From Halisarca cf. caerulea (lineage: Eukaryota > Porifera > Demospongiae > Chondrillida > Halisarcidae): 64,000 nucleotides of DNA. The notes under the pieces are model-generated. The model saw only the letters and a list, made by a program, of their open reading frames with translations. It was not told the origin of the DNA and did not search any database. Numbering within the stretch: position 1 is the stretch's first letter; the number at the start of each line of letters is the position of its first letter. Below are positions 51,402-62,540 of this stretch, one piece after another. Both the position numbers and the translations under genes were made by a program. The stretch lies in contig CAUJGJ010000444.1 of assembly GCA_963170055.1 (NCBI GenBank), positions 5,797,118-5,861,117 of the forward strand. The letters are read 5' to 3'.

Positions 51402-54400
51402 GAAGATTCTGAAGTGCTGTGGGCATATATTTGTGTAGAGTTGAATATGGTGGTTCTAAGACCAATATTTGAAACTAGCACCATGCACATTGTCAGTGGA
51501 CACACATGAAGTTTCTGAAGTACTGTGGGCGTATTTGTGTAGTGTTTCTGAAGTGCTGTGGGCGTATTTGTGTAGTGTTGGATATGGCGGTTCTAAGACC
51601 AATATTTGGAACTAGCACCACGCACATTGTCAGTGGACACACATGAAGTTTCTGAAGTATTGTGGGCGTATTTGTGTAGTGTTGGATATGGTGGTTCTAA
51701 GACCAAAATTTGGCACTAGCACCACGCACATTCCCAGTGGACACGCATGAAGTTTCTGAAGTGCAGTGGGCATATTTGTGTAGTGTTGGATATGGTGGTT
51801 CTAAGACCAATATTTGGAACTAGCACCACGCAAATTGTCAGTGGACACACATGAAGTTTCTGAAGTACTGTGGGCGTATTTGTGTAGTGTTGGATATGGT
51901 GGTTCTAAGACCAAAATTTGGCACTAGCACCACGCACATTGTCAGTGGACACGCATGAAGTTTCTGAAGTGCAGTGGGCATATTTGTGTAGTGTTGGATA
52001 TGGTGGTTCTAAGACCAATGTTTGGCACTAGCACCACGCACATTCCCAGTGGACACGCATGAAGTTTCTGAAGTACTGTAGGCGTATTTTTGTACTGTTA
52101 ATATTATGGATATGGTGGTTCTAAGACCAATATTTGAAACTAGCACCATGCACATTGTCAGTGGACACGCATGAAGTTTCTGAAGTGCAGTGGGCATATT
52201 TGTGTAGTGTTGGATATGGTGGTTGTAAGACCAATGTTTGGCACTAGCACCACGCACATTCCCAGTGGACACGCATGAAGTTTCTGAAGTACTGTAGGCG
52301 TATCTGTGTAGTGTTAAATATGCCAGTGTTAAGACCAATATTTCGCAATAGCACCATGCACATACCCATTGGACACGCATGAAGTTTCTGAAGTGCTGTG
52401 GGCGTATTTGTGTACTATTGGATATGCTGGTGCTAATACCAATGTTTGGCACTAGCACCACTCACATTCCAAGTAGACACACATGAATTTTCTGAAGTGC
52501 TGTGGGCATATTTGTGTAGAGTTGGATATGGTGGTTCTAAGACCAATATTTGGAACTAGCACCACACAAATTGTCAGTGGACACACATGAAGTTTCTGAA
52601 GTACTGTGGGCGTATTTGTGTAGTGTTGGATATGGTGGTTCTAAGACCAAAATTTGGCACTAGCACCACGCACATTCCCAGTGGACACGCATGAAGTTTC
52701 TGAAGTGTTGTGGGCATATTTGTGTAGTGTTGGATATGGTGTTTCTAAGACTAATGTTTGGCACTAGCACCAAGTACATTGTCAGTGGACACACATGAAG
52801 TTTCTGAAGTACTTTGGGCGTATTTGTGTAGTGTTTCTGAAGTGCTGTGGGCGTATTTGTGTAGTGTTGGATATGGCGGTTCTAAGACCAATGTTTGGCA
52901 CTAGCACCACGCACATTCCCAGTGGACACTCATGAAGTTTCTGAAGTGCTGTGGGCATTTTTGTGTAGTGTTGGATATGGTGGTTCTAAGACTAATGTTT
53001 GGCACTAGCACCAAGCACATTCCCAGTGGACACGCATGAAGTTTCTGAAGTACTGTGGGCGTATTTTTGTACTGTTAATATTATTGATATGGTGGTTATA
53101 AGACCAATATTTGGTTCTAGCACCACGCACATTGTCAGTAGACACACATGAAGTTTCTAAAGTGCTGTGGGCGTATTTGTATAGGGTTTAATATGCTGGT
53201 GATTAGACCAATACTTGGTACTAGCACCACGCACATTCCCAGGGGACACACATGAAGTTTCTGAAGTGGTGTGGGCATATTTGTGTAGTGTTGGATACGC
53301 TGGTGCTAATACCAATATTTGGCACTAGCACCATGCACATTCTCAGTGGACACACATGAAGTTTCTGAAGTGCTGTGGGCATATTTGTGTAGAGTTGGAT
53401 ATGGTGGTTCTAAGACCAATATTTGGAACTAGCACCACGCACATTGTCAGTGGACACACATGAAGTTTCTGAAGTGCTGTGGGCATATTTGTGTAGAGTT
53501 GGATATGGTGGTTCTAAGACCAATATTTGGAACTAGCACCACGCAAATTGTCAGTGGACACACATGAAGTTTCTGAAGTACTGTGGGCGTATTTGTGTAG
53601 TGTTGGATACGCTGGTGCTAATACCAATATTTGGCACTAGCACCACGCACATTCCCAGTGGACACACATGAAGTTTCTGAAGTGTTGTGGGCGTATCTGT
53701 GTAGTGTTAAATATGCCAGTGTTAAGACCAATTTTTCGCAATAGCACCATACACATTCCCAGTGGACACGCACGAAGTTTCTGAAGTGCTGTGGGCGTAT
53801 TTGTGCAGAGTTGGATATGGTGGTTCTAAGACCAATATTTGGAACTAGCACCACGCACATTGTCAGTGGACACACATGAAGTTTCTGAAGTACAATGGGT
53901 GTATTTGTGTAGTGTTTCTGAAGTTCTGTAGGCGTATTTGTGTAGTGTTGGATATAGTGGTTCTAAGACCAATGTTTGGCACTAGCACCACGCACATTCC
54001 CAGTGGACACACATGAAGTTTCTGAAGTGTTGTGGGCGTATCTGTGTAGTGTTAAATATGCCAGTGTTAAGACCAATATTTCGCAATAGCACCATGCACA
54101 TACCCATTGGACACGCTTGAAGTTTCTGAAGTGCTGTGGGCGTATTTGTGTACTATTGGATATGCTGGTGCTAATACCAATATTTGGCACTAGCACCACT
54201 CACATTCCAAGTAGACACACATGAAGTTTCTGAAGTGCTGTGGGCATATTTGTGTAGAGTTGGATATGGTGGTTCTAAGACCAATATTTGGAACTAGCAC
54301 CACGCACATTGTCAGTGGACACACATGAAGTTTCTGAAGTGCTGTGGGCATATTTGTGTAGAGTTGGATATGGTTGTTCTAAGACCAATATTTGGAACTA

Positions 54401-54430
54401 GCACCACGCACATTGTCAGTGGACACACAT
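51402..54430 (+). repeat. Zone C unit 2, 3,029 bp
   Basis: 28 monomers, three partial units, two +8 alleles, one +2 allele: 2912 + 99 + 16 + 2 = 3029. The 3,029-bp duplication extends from about 50,420 to 56,530, so this unit is one full period. Confidence 0.85.
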
Positions 54431-56594
54431 GAAGATTCTGAAGTGCTGTGGGCATATATTTGTGTAGAGTTGAATATGGTGGTTCTAAGACCAATATTTG
54501 AAACTAGCACCATGCACATTGTCAGTGGACACACATGAAGTTTCTGAAGTACTGTGGGCGTATTTGTGTAGTGTTTCTGAAGTGCTGTGGGCGTATTTGT
54601 GTAGTGTTGGATATGGCGGTTCTAAGACCAATATTTGGAACTAGCACCACGCACATTGTCAGTGGACACACATGAAGTTTCTGAAGTATTGTGGGCGTAT
54701 TTGTGTAGTGTTGGATATGGTGGTTCTAAGACCAAAATTTGGCACTAGCACCACGCACATTCCCAGTGGACACGCATGAAGTTTCTGAAGTGCAGTGGGC
54801 ATATTTGTGTAGTGTTGGATATGGTGGTTCTAAGACCAATATTTGGAACTAGCACCACGCAAATTGTCAGTGGACACACATGAAGTTTCTGAAGTACTGT
54901 GGGCGTATTTGTGTAGTGTTGGATATGGTGGTTCTAAGACCAAAATTTGGCACTAGCACCACGCACATTGTCAGTGGACACGCATGAAGTTTCTGAAGTG
55001 CAGTGGGCATATTTGTGTAGTGTTGGATATGGTGGTTCTAAGACCAATGTTTGGCACTAGCACCACGCACATTCCCAGTGGACACGCATGAAGTTTCTGA
55101 AGTACTGTAGGCGTATTTTTGTACTGTTAATATTATGGATATGGTGGTTCTAAGACCAATATTTGAAACTAGCACCATGCACATTGTCAGTGGACACGCA
55201 TGAAGTTTCTGAAGTGCAGTGGGCATATTTGTGTAGTGTTGGATATGGTGGTTGTAAGACCAATGTTTGGCACTAGCACCACGCACATTCCCAGTGGACA
55301 CGCATGAAGTTTCTGAAGTACTGTAGGCGTATCTGTGTAGTGTTAAATATGCCAGTGTTAAGACCAATATTTCGCAATAGCACCATGCACATACCCATTG
55401 GACACGCATGAAGTTTCTGAAGTGCTGTGGGCGTATTTGTGTACTATTGGATATGCTGGTGCTAATACCAATGTTTGGCACTAGCACCACTCACATTCCA
55501 AGTAGACACACATGAATTTTCTGAAGTGCTGTGGGCATATTTGTGTAGAGTTGGATATGGTGGTTCTAAGACCAATATTTGGAACTAGCACCACACAAAT
55601 TGTCAGTGGACACACATGAAGTTTCTGAAGTACTGTGGGCGTATTTGTGTAGTGTTGGATATGGTGGTTCTAAGACCAAAATTTGGCACTAGCACCACGC
55701 ACATTCCCAGTGGACACGCATGAAGTTTCTGAAGTGTTGTGGGCATATTTGTGTAGTGTTGGATATGGTGTTTCTAAGACTAATGTTTGGCACTAGCACC
55801 AAGTACATTGTCAGTGGACACACATGAAGTTTCTGAAGTACTTTGGGCGTATTTGTGTAGTGTTTCTGAAGTGCTGTGGGCGTATTTGTGTAGTGTTGGA
55901 TATGGCGGTTCTAAGACCAATGTTTGGCACTAGCACCACGCACATTCCCAGTGGACACTCATGAAGTTTCTGAAGTGCTGTGGGCATTTTTGTGTAGTGT
56001 TGGATATGGTGGTTCTAAGACTAATGTTTGGCACTAGCACCAAGCACATTCCCAGTGGACACGCATGAAGTTTCTGAAGTACTGTGGGCGTATTTTTGTA
56101 CTGTTAATATTATTGATATGGTGGTTATAAGACCAATATTTGGTTCTAGCACCACGCACATTGTCAGTAGACACACATGAAGTTTCTAAAGTGCTGTGGG
56201 CGTATTTGTATAGGGTTTAATATGCTGGTGATTAGACCAATACTTGGTACTAGCACCACGCACATTCCCAGGGGACACACATGAAGTTTCTGAAGTGGTG
56301 TGGGCATATTTGTGTAGTGTTGGATACGCTGGTGCTAATACCAATATTTGGCACTAGCACCATGCACATTCTCAGTGGACACACATGAAGTTTCTGAAGT
56401 GCTGTGGGCATATTTGTGTAGAGTTGGATATGGTGGTTCTAAGACCAATATTTGGAACTAGCACCACGCACATTGTCAGTGGACACACATGAAGTTTCTG
56501 AAGTGCTGTGGGCATATTTGTGTAGAGTTGGATATGGTTGTTCTAAGACCAATATTTGGAACTAGCACCACGCACATTGTCAGTGGACACACAT
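54431..56594 (+). repeat. Zone C unit 3, 2,164 bp
   Basis: 20 monomers, two partial units, two +8 alleles, one +2 allele. It matches the first 2.1 kb of unit 2, including the private GGACACTCATGAAG and GGGCATTTTTGTG variants, and lacks the last eight monomers and one partial unit (865 bp). Confidence 0.85.
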
Positions 56595-59500
56595 GAAGAT
56601 TCTGAAGTGCTGTGGGCATATATTTGTGTAGAGTTGAATATGGTGGTTCTAAGACCAATATTTGAAACTAGCACCATGCACATTGTCAGTGGACACACAT
56701 GAAGTTTCTGAAGTACTGTGGGCGTATTTGTGTAGTGTTTCTGAAGTGCTGTGGGCGTATTTGTGTAGTGTTGGATATGGCGGTTCTAAGACCAATATTT
56801 GGAACTAGCACCACGCACATTGTCAGTGGACACACATGAAGTTTCTGAAGTATTGTGGGCGTATTTGTGTAGTGTTGGATATGGTGGTTCTAAGACCAAA
56901 ATTTGGCACTAGCACCACGCACATTCCCAGTGGACACGCATGAAGTTTCTGAAGTGCAGTGGGCATATTTGTGTAGTGTTGGATATGGTGGTTCTAAGAC
57001 CAATATTTGGAACTAGCACCACGCAAATTGTCAGTGGACACACATGAAGTTTCTGAAGTACTGTGGGCGTATTTGTGTAGTGTTGGATATGGTGGTTCTA
57101 AGACCAAAATTTGGCACTAGCACCACGCACATTCCCAGTGGACACGCATGAAGTTTCTGAAGTGCAGTGGGCATATTTGTGTAGTGTTGGATATGGTGGT
57201 TCTAAGACCAATGTTTGGCACTAGCACCACGCACATTCGCAGTGGACACGCATGAAGTTTCTGAAGTACTGTAGGCGTATTTTTGTACTGTTAATATTAT
57301 GGATATGGTGGTTCTAAGACCAATATTTGAAACTAGCACCATGCACATTGTCAGTGGACACACATGAAGTTTCTGAAGTACTGTGGGCGTATTTGTGTAG
57401 TGTTTCTGAAGTGCTGTGGGCGTATTTGTGTAGTGTTGGATATGGCGGTTCTAAGACCAATGTTTGGCACTAGCACCACGCACATTCCCAGTGGACACAC
57501 ATGAAGTTTCTGAAGTGCTGTGAGCGTATTTATGTAGTGTTGGATATGGTGGTTCTAAGACCAAAATTTGGCACTAGCACCACTCACATTATCCGTGGAC
57601 ACACATGAAGTTTCCGAAGTGTTGTGGGCATATTTGTGTAGTGTTGGATATGGTGGTTCTAAGACCAATGTTTGGCACTAGCACCACGCACATTGTCAGT
57701 GGACACACATGAAGTTTCTGAAGTGCTGTGGGCATATTTGTGTAGAGTTGGATATGGTGGTTCTAAGACATATATTTGGAACTAGCACCACGCAAATTGT
57801 CAGTGGACACACATGAAGTTTCTGAAGTACTGTGGGCGTATTTGTGTAGTGTTGGATATGGTGGTTCTAAGACCAAAATTTGGCACTAGCACCACGCACA
57901 TTCCCAGTAGACACGCATTAAGTTTCTGAAGTGCAGTGGGCATATTTGTGTAGTGTTGGATATGGTGGTTCTAAGACCAATGTTTGGCACTAGCACCACG
58001 CACATTCCCAGTGGACACACATGAAGTTTCTGAAGTGTTGTGGGCGTATCTGTGTAGTGTTAAATATGCCAGTGTTAAGACCAATATTTCGCAATAGCAC
58101 CATGCACATACCCATTGGACACGCATGAAGTTTCTGAAGTGCTGTGGGCGTATTTGTGTACTATTGGATATGCTGGTGCTAATACCAATGTTTGGCACTA
58201 GCACCACTCACATTCCAAGTAGACACACATGAATTTTCTGAAGTGCTGTGGGCATATTTGTGTAGAGTTGGATATGGTGGTTCTAAGACCAATATTTGGA
58301 ACTAGCACCACACAAATTGTCAGTGGACACACATGAAGTTTCTGAAGTACTGTGGGCGTATTTGTGTAGTGTTGGATATGGTGGTTCTAAGACCAAAATT
58401 TGGCACTAGCACCACGCACATTCCCAGTGGACACGCATGAAGTTTCTGAAGTGTTGTGGGCATATTTGTGTAGTGTTGGATATGGTGTTTCTAAGACTAA
58501 TGTTTGGCACTAGCACCAAGTACATTGTCAGTGGACACACATGAAGTTTCTGAAGTACTTTGGGCGTATTTGTGTAGTGTTTCTGAAGTGCTGTGGGCGT
58601 ATTTGTGTAGTGTTGGATATGGCGGTTCTAAGACCAATGTTTGGCACTAGCACCACGCACATTCCCAGTGGACACTCATGAAGTTTCTGAAGTGCTGTGG
58701 GCATATTTGTGTAGTGTTGGATATGGTGGTTCTAAGACTAATGTTTGGCACTAGCACCAAGCACATTCCCAGTGGACACGCATGAAGTTTCTGAAGTACT
58801 GTGGGCGTATTTTTGTACTGTTAATATTATTGATATGGTGGTTATAAGACCAATATTTGGTTCTAGCACCACGCACATTGTCAGTAGACACACATGAAGT
58901 TTCTAAAGTGCTGTGGGCGTATTTGTATAGGGTTTAATATGCTGGTGATTAGACCAATACTTGGTACTAGCACCACGCACATTCCCAGGGGACACACATG
59001 AAGTTTCTGAAGTGGTGTGGGCATATTTGTGTAGTGTTGGATACGCTGGTGCTAATACCAATATTTGGCACTAGCACCATGCACATTCTCAGTGGACACA
59101 CATGAAGTTTCTGAAGTGCTGTGGGCATATTTGTGTAGAGTTGGATATGGTGGTTCTAAGAGCAATATTTGGAACTAGCACCACGCACATTGTCAGTGGA
59201 CACACATGAAGTTTCTGAAGTACTGTGGGTGTATTTGTGTAGTGTTTCTGAAGTTCTGTGGGCGTATTTGTGTAGTGTTGGATATAGTGGTTCTAAGACC
59301 AATGTTTGACACTAGCACCACGCACATTCCCAGTGGACACACATGAAGTTTCTGAAGTGCTGTGGGTGTATTTATGTAGTGTTTGATATGGTGGTTCTAA
59401 GACCAAAATTTGGCACTAGCACCACTCACATTCCCCGTGGATACACATGAAGTTTCCGAAGTGTTGTGTGCATATTTGTGTAGTGTTGGATATGGTGGTT

Positions 59501-60176
59501 CTAAGACCAATGTTTGGCACTAGCACTACGCACATTCCCAGTGGACACGCATGAAGTTTCTGAAGTGCTGTGGGTGTATTTGTGTAGTGTTGGATACGCT
59601 GGTGCTAATACCAATATTTGACACTAGCACCACACACATTCCCAGTAGACACGCATTAAGTTTTTGAAGTACTGTGGGTGTATTTTTGTACTGTTGGATA
59701 TGGTGGTTCTAAGACCAATATTTGGCACTAGCACCGCGCACATTCCCAGTGGACACACATGAAGTTTCTGAAGTGTTGTGGGCGTATCTGTGTAGTGTTA
59801 AATATGCCAGTGTTAAGACCAATATTTCGCAATAGCACCATACACATTCCCAGTGGACACGCACGAAGTTTCTGAAGTGCTGTGGGCGTATTTGTGTACT
59901 ATTGGATATGCTGGTGCTAATACCAATATTTGGCACTAGCACCACTCACATTCCAAGTAGACACACATGAAGTTTCTGAAGTGCTGTGGGCATATTTGTG
60001 TAGAGTTGGATATGGTGGTTCTAAGACCAATATTTGGAACTAGCACCACGCACATTGTCAGTGGACACACATGAAGTTTCTGAAGTGCTGTGGGCATATT
60101 TGTGTAGAGTTGGATATGGTTGTTCTAAGACCAATATTTGGAACTAGCACCACGCACATTGTCAGTGGACACACAT
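56595..60176 (+). repeat. Zone C unit 4, 3,582 bp
   Basis: 33 monomers, four partial units, two +8 alleles, one +2 allele: 3432 + 132 + 16 + 2 = 3582. Private variants include CATTCGCAGTGG near 57237 and CATTATCCGTGG near 57590. Confidence 0.8.
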
Positions 60177-62540
60177 GAAGATTCTGAAGTGCTGTGGGCA
60201 TATATTTGTGTAGAGTTGAATATGGTGGTTCTAAGACCAATATTTGAAACTAGCACCATGCACATTGTCAGTGGACACACATGAAGTTTCTGAAGTACTG
60301 TGGGCGTATTTGTGTAGTGTTTCTGAAGTGCTGTGGGCGTATTTGTGTAGTGTTGGATATGGCGGTTCTAAGACCAATATTTGGAACTAGCACCACGCAC
60401 ATTGTCAGTGGACACACATGAAGTTTCTGAAGTATTGTGGGCGTATTTGTGTAGTGTTGGATATGGTGGTTCTAAGACCAAAATTTGGCACTAGCACCAC
60501 GCACATTCCCAGTGGACACGCATGAAGTTTCTGAAGTGCAGTGGGCATATTTGTGTAGTGTTGGATATGGTGGTTCTAAGACCAATATTTGGAACTAGCA
60601 CCACGCAAATTGTCAGTGGACACACATGAAGTTTCTGAAGTACTGTGGGCGTATTTGTGTAGTGTTGGATATGGTGGTTCTAAGACCAAAATTTGGCACT
60701 AGCACCACGCACATTCCCAGTGGACACGCATGAAGTTTCTGAAGTGCAGTGGGCATATTTGTGTAGTGTTGGATATGGTGGTTCTAAGACCAATGTTTGG
60801 CACTAGCACCACGCACATTCCCAGTGGACACGCATGAAGTTTCTGAAGTACTGTAGGCGTATTTTTGTACTGTTAATATTATGGATATGGTGGTTCTAAG
60901 ACCAATATTTGAAACTAGCACCATGCACATTGTCAGTGGACACACATGAAGTTTCTGAAGTACTGTGGGCGTATTTGTGTAGTGTTTCTGAAGTGCTGTG
61001 GGCGTATTTGTGTAGTGTTGGATATGGCGGTTCTAAGACCAATGTTTGGCACTAGCACCACGCACATTCCCAGTGGACACACATGAAGTTTCTGAAGTGC
61101 TGTGAGCGTATTTATGTAGTGTTGGATATGGTGGTTCTAAGACCAAAATTTGGCACTAGCACCACTCACATTCCCCGTGGACACACATGAAGTTTCCGAA
61201 GTGTTGTGGGCATATTTGTGTAGTGTTGGATATGGTGGTTCTAAGACCAATGTTTGGCACTAGCACCACGCACATTGTCAGTGGACACACATGAAGTTTC
61301 TGAAGTGCTGTGGGCATATTTGTGTAGAGTTGGATATGGTGGTTCTAAGACCAATATTTGGAACTAGCACCACGCAAATTGTCAGTGGACACACATGAAG
61401 TTTCTGAAGTACTGTGGGCGTATTTGTGTAGTGTTGGATATAGTGGTTCTAAGACCAATGTTTGGCACTAGCACCACGCACATTCCCAGTAGACACGCAT
61501 TAAGTTTCTGAAGTGCAGTGGGCATATTTGTGTAGTGTTGGATATGGTGGTTCTAAGACCAATGTTTGGCACTAGCACCACGCACATTCCCAGTGGACAC
61601 ACATGAAGTTTCTGAAGTGCTGTGAGCGTATTTATGTAGTGTTGGATATGGTGGTTCTAAGACCAAAATTTGGCACTAGCACCACTCACATTATCCGTGG
61701 ACACACATGAAGTTTCCGAAGTGTTGTGGGCATATTTGTGTAGTGTTGGATATGGTGGTTCTAAGACCAATGTTTGGCACTAGCACCACGCACATTGTCA
61801 GTGGACACACATGAAGTTTCTGAAGTGCTGTGGGCATATTTGTGTAGAGTTGGATATGGTGGTTCTAAGACCAATATTTGGAACTAGCACCACGCAAATT
61901 GTCAGTGGACACACATGAAGTTTCTGAAGTACTGTGGGCGTATTTGTGTAGTGTTGGATATGGTGGTGCTAATACCAATATTTGACACTAGCACCACACA
62001 CATTCCCAGTAGACACGCATTAAGTTTTTGAAGTACTGTGGGTGTATTTTTGTACTGTTGGATATGGTGGTTCTAAGACCAATATTTGGCACTAGCACCG
62101 CGCACATTCCCAGTGGACACACATGAAGTTTCTGAAGTGTTGTGGGCGTATCTGTGTAGTGTTAAATATGCCAGTGTTAAGACCAATATTTCGCAATAGC
62201 ACCATACACATTCCCAGTGGACACGCACGAAGTTTCTGAAGTGCTGTGGGCGTATTTGTGTACTATTGGATATGCTGGTGCTAATACCAATATTTGGCAC
62301 TAGCACCACTCACATTCCAAGTAGACACACATGAAGTTTCTGAAGTGCTGTGGGCATATTTGTGTAGAGTTGGATATGGTGGTTCTAAGACCAATATTTG
62401 GAACTAGCACCACGCACATTGTCAGTGGACACACATGAAGTTTCTGAAGTGCTGTGGGCATATTTGTGTAGAGTTGGATATGGTTGTTCTAAGACCAATA
62501 TTTGGAACTAGCACCACGCACATTGTCAGTGGACACACAT
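60177..62540 (+). repeat. Zone C unit 5, 2,364 bp
   Basis: 22 monomers, two partial units, one +8 allele, one +2 allele: 2288 + 66 + 8 + 2 = 2364. CATTATCCGTGG returns near 61690, linking it to unit 4. Confidence 0.8.

Noticed and set aside
52009..55490. 150-codon frames at 52009-52461 and 55038-55490 as one real gene in two copies
   Set aside because: They are the two copies of the 3,029-bp duplication. The frame is open through about four monomers by chance, helped by few stops in this strand.
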